The notes under the pieces are model-generated. The model saw only the letters and a program-made list of their open reading frames with translations. It was not told the DNA's origin and searched no databases. A DNA stretch of 61,523 nt from Candidatus Zixiibacteriota bacterium. GTDB taxonomy: Bacteria > Zixibacteria > MSB-5A5 > GN15 > FEB-12. The stretch spans positions 1 to 61,523 of the forward strand of contig JAJRQO010000041.1 in the NCBI GenBank assembly GCA_024280215.1, in the 5' to 3' direction. Made by a program: the position numbers and the translations under genes. Positions 53,848 to 61,387 of the stretch are shown here, one piece after another; position 1 is the stretch's first letter, and each line of letters starts with the position of its first letter.

Positions 53848-54516
53848 ATGAAAAAAGTACCTACGTATCAACTTCAAGAGGACTCGTTTGATAAACTTGA
53901 AAAGCTGACTGATCAATTTATCAAAAATGGCTTTAAACTTTTCGAAAAAGAGTTTTCATCGATAGATTCTTTTGTTGCACAAGCACACTCCGATAATTCA
54001 GAACGTGACGATCATACAATGCGAAGGTCAGAAAAAGAACGTTACTTACTTGAAATGCTTTCATTTAAAATTTATGATAAGCTAAATTGTAATGATTTTA
54101 ACAAAATGAAACATACTTTGATTATTATGCCTGACTGTTTGTCTCTTCATGATTATGATTGCCAGAAAACTGATGATGACCACGGAAGTATTTGTGAGAG
54201 CTGTCATGCCGATTGTTCAGCATCAGAAATTACAGAGTTAGCGGAAAAATATAATTGTCGAGTTATGTTTTCAAAAAGAAATTTGTCAGAGCAGTTGAAC
54301 TATCATGCAAACAACTTAGGCGATACTGGCGTTATTGGGATTGCGTGTGTGATGATGTTGTCTGCTGGAATGCGAGTTGCTCAAGAAAATAAAATCCCCG
54401 CTCGTGGGGTTCTTTTGAATAATACAGGATGTGAGCATTGGAATGAACAACCATTTGCTTCACAATTATTTATGAACAATTTACATAAAATACTCAGAGA
54501 AAAATATGGCTTCTGA
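53848..54516 (+). CDS. DUF116 family protein
   Basis: 222 residues. The DUF116 region spans about 85-205 with cysteines C97, C105, C116, C119 and C123 ('MPDCLSLHDYDC', 'SICESCHADCSASEI'), which may bind a metal or iron-sulfur centre. Also 'GDTGVIGIACVMMLSAGMR' and 'IPARGVLLNNTGCEHW'. The reaction is unknown; the gene is often found beside biotin/lipoate or polyprenyl genes, but not here. It overlaps the GNAT gene by 11 bases. Confidence 0.82.
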   Translation: MKKVPTYQLQEDSFDKLEKLTDQFIKNGFKLFEKEFSSIDSFVAQAHSDNSERDDHTMRRSEKERYLLEMLSFKIYDKLNCNDFNKMKHTLIIMPDCLSLHDYDCQKTDDDHGSICESCHADCSASEITELAEKYNCRVMFSKRNLSEQLNYHANNLGDTGVIGIACVMMLSAGMRVAQENKIPARGVLLNNTGCEHWNEQPFASQLFMNNLHKILREKYGF

Positions 54517-54940
54517 AATTAAAAAACTTTCGATTGATAATTATGATGACATTATTCGCATATGGGCTATTGCTGGGCTTCCCTATAAACCGAAGGGGAG
54601 AGACTCAAAAGAGATGATGTCAAGAGAGATGCAGTTTGCTGGTTGTTGTTACTTTGGATTGTTTGATGAAGGACAGTCTGTCGGTACTGCTATTGCTAAC
54701 TATGATGGTCGTCGGGGATGGATTAATAGAGTTGCGATTGATCCTGACTATCGTAAAAAAGGGTATGCGGGGCTTTTAATAGATACCTGTCAACAATTTT
54801 TGGAGTCGCTTGGTGCAGTTGTGATGTGTGCATTGATTGAAGATATAAATTATCCCTCAATTACAACATTTAATAAAGCGGGCTTTACTGCAGAAAAACA
54901 ATATTTATATTTTGTCAAACGTCAATCAGATGATGCTTGA
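54506..54940 (+). CDS. GNAT-family N-acetyltransferase
   Basis: 144 residues, single GNAT fold. The acetyl-CoA-binding motif is R-K-K-G-Y-A (83-88) in 'VAIDPDYRKKGYAGLLID'. Downstream helices follow the expected pattern ('TCQQFLESLGAVVMCALI'). The substrate is unknown. Probably co-transcribed with the DUF116 gene; its last 19 bases overlap larC on the other strand. Confidence 0.9.
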   Translation: MASEIKKLSIDNYDDIIRIWAIAGLPYKPKGRDSKEMMSREMQFAGCCYFGLFDEGQSVGTAIANYDGRRGWINRVAIDPDYRKKGYAGLLIDTCQQFLESLGAVVMCALIEDINYPSITTFNKAGFTAEKQYLYFVKRQSDDA

Positions 54941-56100
54941 TGTTTTGCTTCATCAATAATTTTGATTAACGCAATATTGTTTTTACGTGCTATCTTTTTA
55001 CAATCTTCATACTCTGGGTTAATTTGTACTGGTTTACCATCGTGAGTTGAAAACTTTACCGACACCGTACCATATTTTGTCTCAACCATCTTTTGTTTTC
55101 TGGCAAGTTTGACTCTTTGAATTTTTTGTACACGAAGACCAATCGTAGTTGTCTCAGAGAATATTTTCTCGATTGCTTTGTCTTTCAAATCATGCTCAAC
55201 AAGTACAGTTAGTATCACAGCGGGACGTTGTTTTTTCATCAGCGTCTGAGTCAATGTAATATCCAAAACACCAATTTCAAAAAGTTCATTAGATAAGTAT
55301 TCGAACAGTTGCGGATTCATATCATCGATGTTTGTTTCGATTTGCGTAATCTCATCGGTATCATACTGAGAACTTTGAGCTTCGTTTGTTTCTCCAATGA
55401 GAATTCGTAACATATTCGGAATATCTAAATCTCTCGTGCCACATCCATAACCAGTAGATTCAACTTGCATGTCAGGCATCTCACCAAATGATGTCGCCAT
55501 AGTTTTTAAAATTGCGGCACCTGTTGGGGTGGTAAGTTCTTTTTCGATACCTGTGCAAAACGTACGAATACCCTTGAGAAGTTCCATCGTCGCTGGGGCG
55601 GGGAGAGGCATGGTTCCGTGAGCACATTTAATGAAACCCGACCCGACATGGATTTTTGAGACAACAAAGTTTTCAATTTGTAGAAATTCAAAACAGATCA
55701 TCGCTCCGACAATATCAACTATCGCATCCAAAGCGCCTACTTCATGAAAATGTATTTTATCTTTTGTTGTGCTATGAATCTTCGCTTCGGCTTCCGCTAA
55801 GTTATGAAAAACTTTTGTAGCGTTCTCTTTTACAAATGAAGAGAGGGAAGAGTTTTCAATAATTTTTTCAATAACAGGAAGTGTTCGATGGTGATGTTGT
55901 TCTTCAGTTGCCACAATGACATGGGTACCACCGATATTATGCTTTGACATTTTTTGGGCGGTGACTACAAAACCTTCAAGGTGCAACTTTTGAAGCTCTT
56001 GTTTGAGAGTTTCAATCGGAACGCCCGCATCAATACACGCTCCCAAAATCATATCACCACTCACTCCAGCAAAACAGTCAAAATATAAAGTTTTCAACAA
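54922..56100 (-). CDS. larC: Nickel-pincer cofactor biosynthesis protein LarC (nickel insertion)
   Basis: 392 residues in one unbroken frame (in Lactobacillus larC is split by a programmed frameshift). The N-terminus 'LYFDCFAGVSGDMILGACID' and the His-rich 'HHHRTLP' region, plus 'KIHFHEVGALDAIVDIVGA', are LarC features. LarC uses CTP to insert nickel into the pyridinium bis-thiocarboxylic acid cofactor. It overlaps larB by 7 bases. Part of the larE-larB-larC unit. Confidence 0.93.
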   Translation of the reverse strand: MLKTLYFDCFAGVSGDMILGACIDAGVPIETLKQELQKLHLEGFVVTAQKMSKHNIGGTHVIVATEEQHHHRTLPVIEKIIENSSLSSFVKENATKVFHNLAEAEAKIHSTTKDKIHFHEVGALDAIVDIVGAMICFEFLQIENFVVSKIHVGSGFIKCAHGTMPLPAPATMELLKGIRTFCTGIEKELTTPTGAAILKTMATSFGEMPDMQVESTGYGCGTRDLDIPNMLRILIGETNEAQSSQYDTDEITQIETNIDDMNPQLFEYLSNELFEIGVLDITLTQTLMKKQRPAVILTVLVEHDLKDKAIEKIFSETTTIGLRVQKIQRVKLARKQKMVETKYGTVSVKFSTHDGKPVQINPEYEDCKKIARKNNIALIKIIDEAKHQASSD

Positions 56101-56852
56101 TGTACTCCTTGTAAGTTTATTACCGACGCCATGTAGCCTGCACCAAAACCATTGTCGATGTTAACAACCGCAATTCCAGGGGCGCAACTGTTGAGCATTG
56201 CCAAAAGGGCAGAGAGTCCTTCAAACGATGCACCATACCCGACCGATGTTGGCAGTCCGATAACTGGACATGCCACCAAACCACTGACCACTGATGCTAA
56301 GGCACCTTCCATGCCAGCGGCAGCGATAATAACATTAGAGTCATCTAAAATGTTTTTGTTATCAAGCATACGGTGAATCCCCGCTACGCCGATGTCATAG
56401 AGTCTGATAACTTTGTTGCCCATTGTCTCGGCGGTAATCGCTGCTTCTTCGGCGTATGGAATATCGGATGTGCCGCCTGTTATCACAGTAATAATCTTGT
56501 CTGTTTTCGAAGGTGGTGTTTTGCCGAGCTGTATGATTCGTGCTTTTTTATGAAACTGTGCATTTGGAAAGTTTTTTACGACGCTATCAAAATTTTCCTG
56601 TGTAGCGAGAGTCCCGATAATTAGGTCATTTGAATTTATCAGTGATTGGAAAATTGCTACAATCTGTTCGTTCGTCTTCCCTTTACAAAATATTACTTCT
56701 GGGAAACCATTACGTATTGAGCGGTGGGTGTCAAGTTTGGCAAAGCCGATATCTTCATACGGAAAATTTTTCAACTTGTTCATAGCATCATCGATAGAGA
56801 TGTTACCATCTTGAATTTGTTTGAGTATCTTTTTGAGTGTGTCGCTTTGCAT
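56094..56852 (-). CDS. larB: Nickel-pincer cofactor biosynthesis protein LarB (NaAD carboxylase/hydrolase)
   Basis: 252 residues with a C-terminal PurE-like (AIR carboxylase) domain from about 115 ('TVITGGTSDIPYAEEAA', 'GMEGALASVVSGLVACPVIGLPTSVGYGAS'). The Cys at 223 in 'NSCAPG' is expected to form the covalent adduct with nicotinic acid adenine dinucleotide. It carboxylates NaAD and releases AMP, the first step of nickel-pincer synthesis. Confidence 0.93.
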   Translation of the reverse strand: MQSDTLKKILKQIQDGNISIDDAMNKLKNFPYEDIGFAKLDTHRSIRNGFPEVIFCKGKTNEQIVAIFQSLINSNDLIIGTLATQENFDSVVKNFPNAQFHKKARIIQLGKTPPSKTDKIITVITGGTSDIPYAEEAAITAETMGNKVIRLYDIGVAGIHRMLDNKNILDDSNVIIAAAGMEGALASVVSGLVACPVIGLPTSVGYGASFEGLSALLAMLNSCAPGIAVVNIDNGFGAGYMASVINLQGVHC

Positions 56853-56873
56853 CTGTATCTATTTCTATTTATT

Positions 56874-56917
56874 AAGACTTCGTCTTATTTAAGACTTCGT
56901 CATATTTATGACTTCGT
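56874..56917. repeat. Short tandem repeat at the 3' end of larE
   Basis: AGACTTCGTC occurs twice (56875 region and 56891 region) and a third, changed copy ATGACTTCGT follows, with a period of about 16-18 bases. It covers the last codons and stop of larE and the gap before larB. Confidence 0.6.
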
Positions 56918-57728
56918 TGAGTGAACCAGAACGGAACCCTTTGGTGTCGAGTGAAACATATTTATAACCCAAAGATTTTATTTTATTGGTTACCGCTTCA
57001 TTTTTATCTGTTTTTAAAAATAGTTCAAAATTTTCTTTTGGAATTTCTATTCGGGCGATTTGGTCGTGATCACGAACCCGTACTATTTTTATTCCGATTT
57101 CTTTTATTATGCGTTCGGCTTTATCTACTCGTAATAGTTTTTCAAGAGTGATTTCTGAATTGTATGGAATCCGAGATGACAAACATGGCGAAGCAGCTTT
57201 GTCCCATGTATAAAGATTATATTTTTTAGAAAGAACTCGAATGTCTTCTTTGGTCATTAAACAGTCTTTAAGAGGCGATTCCACACCATGTTCCTGACCA
57301 GCAAGCATACCGGGGCGATAGTCGGTGGTATCGTCAAAATTGGTTCCATCAATGACGGTTGTAATTTTATGTTCAGCACCAATTTTTTTTAGTCGTGAGA
57401 AAAGACCAGACTTACAATGGTAACAACGGTTTGATGGGTTGGCGACAAAATTTGGGTTTTCGAGTTCATTGGTGTCGATGATGACATGTTCTACATTTAG
57501 TTCAAGGGCGAGCTTGGCACCAAGTTCGATTTCATCTTTTGGGCTAACTGAAGATTTTGATGAAACTGCTAACACTTTGCCAGGGGCAAAATCTACTGCT
57601 AAGCGTAGCAGGAGCGTCGAATCAACACCACCTGAAAATGCGACTACAACAGATTTACGTTCGACAAAATATTGTTTGATTGCTTCAAGTTTGTCTTCGA
57701 GTGTTTCTAACTGTTTTATATTTTGCAT
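56889..57728 (-). CDS. larE: Nickel-pincer cofactor biosynthesis sulfur transferase LarE (three-cysteine type)
   Basis: 279 residues. PP-loop ATPase motif SGGVDS (32-37). Cysteines C102 and C105 (RCYHCK) and C182 (ASPCLSSR) are present. In L. plantarum LarE a single cysteine donates its own sulfur; LarE proteins with three cysteines have been reported to carry a [4Fe-4S] cluster that donates sulfur catalytically. This one has the latter pattern, an inference. First gene of the lar operon, no ribosome site, TATA-like tract before the ATG. Confidence 0.92.
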   Translation of the reverse strand: MQNIKQLETLEDKLEAIKQYFVERKSVVVAFSGGVDSTLLLRLAVDFAPGKVLAVSSKSSVSPKDEIELGAKLALELNVEHVIIDTNELENPNFVANPSNRCYHCKSGLFSRLKKIGAEHKITTVIDGTNFDDTTDYRPGMLAGQEHGVESPLKDCLMTKEDIRVLSKKYNLYTWDKAASPCLSSRIPYNSEITLEKLLRVDKAERIIKEIGIKIVRVRDHDQIARIEIPKENFELFLKTDKNEAVTNKIKSLGYKYVSLDTKGFRSGSLNEVINMTKS

Positions 57729-57903
57729 CTTTATATATTACCATAATTTTAGGTTGCTATATAATACGCAAATACGAATGAATCTGCCACAGAAAAGAAA
57801 ATGTATTGTAGGAAATTATAATTTTTATTAAATCTTGAACAAACCCAACTAATTTTCTGTTATATAGTTTAACTCTCTAAACCAATAAAATACAAAGGAA
57901 CGT

Positions 57904-59022
57904 ATGATAGCAATTATTCTTTTTTTAGTCACGCTGTTTTTGGCCTATTCTAACGGTGCTAATGACAATTTTAAAGGTGTAGCAACATTATTTGGTAGTA
58001 AGACAACAAATTATAAAATTGCTCTTATTTGGACAACAGTTACGACCTTTGCGGGGTCGTTATTTTCTATTGTAATAGCTAATAAATTAGTGATTGCCTT
58101 TTCTGGCAAAGGATTAGTACCTATTGAGATTATCCAAGTACCTGACTACTTGTTGGCTGTCGGATTTGGAGCGGCGTTAACTGTATTTATAGCAACCTTA
58201 CTCGGATTTCCGATTTCAACAACCCATGCGTTGATTGGTTCTTTAGTCGGTTCTGGCTATATGGCAGTCGGTTCTGAGTTAAATTTCGCAGCATTATCAA
58301 AATCATTTTTGGCACCTCTTTTGATAAGTCCGATTATTGCTTTAACAGTTGCATCGTTACTCTATATCGTTTTTCGCTTTGTACGTGAAAAAATGGGAAT
58401 AACAAAAGAGTACTGTTTGTGTGTTGGAAAAACAAACGAAGTTGTTGCAGTTGCTACAAGTATGGAATCATTGACTCTTATGCAAACAGCCCAAAATGAT
58501 TTAACTATTGAAAAAGAATCTGTCTGTATCGAAAAATATGAAGGTTCCTTTTTAGGATTTAAAACTGAGAAAATTTTGGATATCTTTCATTTTCTGAGTG
58601 CTGGTGTGGTATCATTTGCAAGAGGTCTCAATGATACACCAAAAATCATGGGTATACTTATTGTCGTTCAGCTTCTTGATGTGCAAATAAGCATGTTGTC
58701 AATTGCGGTTGCGATGGCATTGGGCGGGATATTGAGTGCCAAAAAAGTCGCCCATGTCATGAGTAATGATATTACCTACTTAAATCATGGACAGGGTTTT
58801 ACGGCAAACCTTGTGACTGGAGTGTTGGTGCTCTTTGCCTCCAAATTTGGTATGCCAGTTTCAACGACTCATGTTTCGGTGAGTGCATTGTTTGGGATTG
58901 GGATGGTTAACAAAAAAGCGAACTATGATGTCATAGGTAAAATTTTGTTATCATGGTTGATTACCTTGCCACTTGGTGCTGTGCTTGCTGGCGGGACATA
59001 TTATATTATGCAGATGATGTAG
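57904..59022 (+). CDS. PiT family inorganic phosphate permease
   Basis: 372 residues, about ten membrane helices. Both PiT signature repeats are visible: 'YSNGANDNFKGVATLFGSKT' and 'FPISTTHALIGSLVG' in the first half; 'FARGLNDTPKIMGI' and 'GMPVSTTHVSVSALFGIG' in the second. Imports phosphate (as metal phosphate) with protons or sodium. A central hydrophilic loop of about 50 residues (from 175) is Cys- and Glu-containing. No DUF47/PhoU-like partner is adjacent. RBS AAAGGA before the ATG. Confidence 0.93.
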   Translation: MIAIILFLVTLFLAYSNGANDNFKGVATLFGSKTTNYKIALIWTTVTTFAGSLFSIVIANKLVIAFSGKGLVPIEIIQVPDYLLAVGFGAALTVFIATLLGFPISTTHALIGSLVGSGYMAVGSELNFAALSKSFLAPLLISPIIALTVASLLYIVFRFVREKMGITKEYCLCVGKTNEVVAVATSMESLTLMQTAQNDLTIEKESVCIEKYEGSFLGFKTEKILDIFHFLSAGVVSFARGLNDTPKIMGILIVVQLLDVQISMLSIAVAMALGGILSAKKVAHVMSNDITYLNHGQGFTANLVTGVLVLFASKFGMPVSTTHVSVSALFGIGMVNKKANYDVIGKILLSWLITLPLGAVLAGGTYYIMQMM

Positions 59023-59170
59023 TTTTTTCTACTATCAATAAAAAATCAATTTTTTGTGTAATACCATAAATCTGAAAAAGAGTTGTTTTTTTGATATGTG
59101 GAATTATTGAGACAATTTCTCCTGATAAGTTGTTTAGGAAGTTTTCCAGTCTGTCACGATGGTTTTCCAT
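59006..59170 (-). CDS. Small hypothetical protein, 54 residues (not in the ORF set; 3' overlap with PiT)
   Basis: 54 residues from the ATG at 59170, preceded by GGAAAGGTG 6-8 bases upstream, a good ribosome site. Its end overlaps the tail of the convergent PiT gene by 17 bases. It starts MENHRDRLENFLNN and ends with a segment 'KIDFLLIVEK'; no signal peptide or cysteine. It is 58 bases downstream of the Met-rich protein on the same strand and so is probably co-transcribed with it. Confidence 0.55.
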   Translation of the reverse strand: MENHRDRLENFLNNLSGEIVSIIPHIKKTTLFQIYGITQKIDFLLIVEKTTSSA

Positions 59171-59228
59171 ATTATACACCTTTCCAAATAGTTTATAAGT
59201 AAATTATTTTACTGGTATAAAGTAAACA

Positions 59229-59696
59229 TTATTTCTTTGCACAACATCCTGATGGGTTTTGACTTGACAATACTACGGGAGTATTTGTTGCATTTCCCAT
59301 AGTAGTATTCATATTTTGAGAATGTACTTCAGACATCATTTTACACATTTCTTTATGTTCACTAAAATTGTTCCGGATTTCTTTCATCATAAAATAATGT
59401 TTTTGTAATTCTTCTTTTAGAATTTCAATATTGTCAATTCTCATAATTTCATCAAAGTGAATCTCTAAGTTATTAAAATTTTCTTCCATCGCTTGATTTT
59501 GTTGTGTCATCATATTCATCTTGGAATCAATATCCGACATCTCTCCATCTTTCATAGTACAAGACTTGGACATTGATTGTGGTTTATTCATTGAAGAATT
59601 GTCATGATTACCACCCATCATTTGAGCATAAGTAAATGATGCGATACTAACAAGCATGATTACGACAACTAACGACATTTTTAGATTCTGTTTCAT
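59229..59696 (-). CDS. Met-rich periplasmic protein, probable metal-binding
   Basis: 155 residues. Signal peptide about 1-24 (ends 'FTYAQ'). The next 50 residues are rich in Met, Asn and Ser ('MMGGNHDNSSMNK', 'SMSKSCTMKDGEMSD'), then a helical part ('EILKEELQKHYFMMKEIRNNFSEHKEMCKMM') and a Cys-Cys near the end (SGCCAKK). Met/Cys motifs of this type bind copper or silver ions. The helical part resembles the CpxP/CnrX/Spy group. Has a sigma-54 promoter upstream. The binding metal is an inference. Confidence 0.65.
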   Translation of the reverse strand: MKQNLKMSLVVVIMLVSIASFTYAQMMGGNHDNSSMNKPQSMSKSCTMKDGEMSDIDSKMNMMTQQNQAMEENFNNLEIHFDEIMRIDNIEILKEELQKHYFMMKEIRNNFSEHKEMCKMMSEVHSQNMNTTMGNATNTPVVLSSQNPSGCCAKK

Positions 59697-59734
59697 AATA
59701 ATCTCCTTTAATTTAGTTTTCTATTTTTATATAT

Positions 59735-59753
59735 TAGCAACCTTCATGCCAAA
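59735..59753 (-). promoter_or_regulatory. Sigma-54 promoter of the Met-rich gene
   Basis: On the minus strand TTGGCATG-AAGG-TTGCT matches the consensus YTGGCACG-n4-TTGCW in all but one position (C to T). GG (59749-59750) and GC (59737-59738) are 10 bases apart. Transcription would start about 59725, 29 bases before the ATG. Confidence 0.7.
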
Positions 59754-59830
59754 TGCGACTATCTTGTTGTATCCTAAAGTCGTACTTCACTTTACACCAT
59801 ATTAGTAAATTATATCGCACACTTTACGTT

Positions 59831-59854
59831 GAAGAATATCAGAGAATATTCTTC
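59831..59854. promoter_or_regulatory. Inverted repeat upstream of the sigma-54 promoter
   Basis: GAAGAATAT/ATATTCTTC with a 6-base centre, centred about 100 bases upstream of the -12/-24 element. The position is typical for a bacterial enhancer-binding protein site. Confidence 0.5.
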
Positions 59855-59905
59855 AAAAGTATTGAATTTTCCTTGATTGATGATAAAGAATCATAATTAA
59901 TGTCG

Positions 59906-59934
59906 AACCCCTATCTAATGTTTAGATAGGGGTT
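59906..59934. other. Perfect 13-bp hairpin between the P-II and Met-rich genes
   Basis: AACCCCTATCTAA/TTAGATAGGGGTT with a 3-base loop, no T-run on either side. Possible transcript end for the P-II gene or a protein-binding site. A smaller 7-bp palindrome TTACAAT-gct-ATTGTAA lies at 59986-60002. Confidence 0.6.
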
Positions 59935-60015
59935 GAAGGGGGAGTTATGAAGGTTGTGAAATTTGAAAATTAACTATTTTGAATATTACAATGCTATTGT
60001 AACGTTTTACTGTTT

Positions 60016-60390
60016 TTATTCATTTTTTTCATTAGAAGATGGGCAATGTGAGTCTAATGTGATGACACCTTCTTTACCGGTTCGAATCTTTATTGTATGT
60101 TCTACTTGCGATATGAAGATTGCTCCATCGCCTTTAACGCCAGTTTTAGCATGTTGCTTTATTGTATCAACTATTAATTCAACGTCTTCCTTGCGACAGA
60201 CAATTTCTAATTTAGAAACCATTGAATGATCAGAAACACGTTCTAAATCAAGTTCACTTGCTTGAGGGTTTTCAAATGTTCCTATTCTTTCAACTGGAAT
60301 TATCGACATTACTTTCACACCAACATCTTTAAGTTTATCGACAACCTCATTCATTTTTGATCTTCGAACATAAGCTTTAATTTCTTTCAT
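60016..60390 (-). CDS. Divergent P-II family signalling protein
   Basis: 124 residues from the ATG at 60390, with GAGGA 8 bases upstream; the frame extends to 60408. The P-II core is clear: MKEIKAYVRRSKMNEVVDKL at the start, TGVKGDGAIF (83-92) and RTGKEG (103-108), the nucleotide-binding parts of GlnB. The T-loop lacks the Tyr51 that is uridylylated (Arg there) and the sequence 'RIGTFENPQASELDLERVSDHS' is unlike GlnB/GlnK. The C-terminal tail 'DSHCPSSNEKNE' is an addition. No amtB or glnA neighbour; sigma-54 promoter upstream. Confidence 0.85.
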   Translation of the reverse strand: MKEIKAYVRRSKMNEVVDKLKDVGVKVMSIIPVERIGTFENPQASELDLERVSDHSMVSKLEIVCRKEDVELIVDTIKQHAKTGVKGDGAIFISQVEHTIKIRTGKEGVITLDSHCPSSNEKNE

Positions 60391-60425
60391 AATAAAATCC
60401 TCATACAATATTTACTTGATATAAT

Positions 60426-60441
60426 AGCAACTTCCATGCCG
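60426..60441 (-). promoter_or_regulatory. Sigma-54 promoter of the P-II gene
   Basis: On the minus strand CGGCATG-GAAG-TTGCT: GG (60439-60440) and GC (60427-60428) are 10 bases apart, TTGCT exact, and only the base before GG differs from TGGCA. Transcription would start near 60415, 25 bases before the ATG. Confidence 0.65.
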
Positions 60442-60890
60442 ATTGCTTAGGTATGGCGGATTTTGATAGCCAAGTCTTATTTGTTCATCACATTAGCTAT
60501 GTTATTTGTTTTATTTATAAAATAAATATTTTACAAAGAGTGAAGAAAATTAAAGACTATTATACAAAATTGTTTAAAATTATTCATAATATCATCAAAG
60601 TCTATATCAGTCTATTTTTTTCTGTTATCGAATTCTTGTTGATGTTACTATGAGTGAAAAGCTATACATGTTAAGCAACTACCTTAGCTGTTTCTATAAG
60701 TAGATGATTTTATCTGGAACAATATTTGAAAGTTCTAATTTTATAGAAATTAAAATGGAGAGTAATTATAGCAGAGTAGCCAACCCTTGGGGTTGGTTTC
60801 TATTCAAAATTTAATTTAATTATATTTCTCACATTATTTTATTAACAATTCATAGACAATATTATCAAAGTAAAAGAGGAATTATAAATA

Positions 60891-61048
60891 CACACCAAGG
60901 GGCTTGTTGAAAAAGTCCAGCTTGTCTTTCAAGACCCTTCGACTCCGCTCAGGGTGACTTGAAAGACAACAGCTTATAATTTGTCATACTGAGCGGAGTC
61001 GAAGTATGTTCCAATATAAGAGGTTTTCAACAGTCCCCAAGGAGTGTG
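60891..61048. mobile_element. MITE-like element, copy 2 (inverted relative to copy 1)
   Basis: The reverse complement of 7182-7344, nearly identical, with the same GGGGCTTGTTGAAAAA ends, the same internal CTTCGACTCCGCTCAG pair, and a CAAGGGG border. The flanking sequence differs from copy 1 just outside the ends. Confidence 0.8.
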
Positions 61049-61266
61049 CCACCCGATCTGAATATTTATTTTAGTAAAACGTTCGCTTTTGATAAGCTTT
61101 TATAAAAACTTTCAATATCACTTAAAGTTGTCATAAATCCATAAGATAACGATAAAGATAAGCCATCATTAGTTACTTACCTTTGTTGTAATATAATTCA
61201 TACTTTATGAACGAATATGTTGAATGAATTGTCAATTATAATAAAACTGGATCCCAGATCAAGTAT

Positions 61267-61346
61267 GGAATGACATAGGGGGGGCTGGGATGACAAGAGG
61301 GGGTTGGTGATGACATGAAAGAATGTGGGATGACATTGGGATAGGG
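61267..61346. repeat. 20-bp-period tandem array of GGGATGACA units
   Basis: Units start at 61267, 61287, 61307 and 61327, each opening with GGRATGACA or GTGATGACA and continuing with a G-rich stretch. The period is exactly 20 bases. It lies just before the IS end. Confidence 0.65.
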
Positions 61347-61387
61347 AAGTGATATAGAGGTTGGGGATAATAATATAAAACTGTTTT

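Noticed and set aside
54922-57728. A lactate racemase gene (larA) in the lar cluster
   Set aside because: The neighbouring genes are GNAT and PiT; no LarA-like frame is present in the window.
60453-60653. Frame of 66 codons between the P-II gene and the MITE
   Set aside because: No ribosome site, AT-rich hydrophobic run, overlaps the upstream region of a sigma-54 promoter on the other strand.
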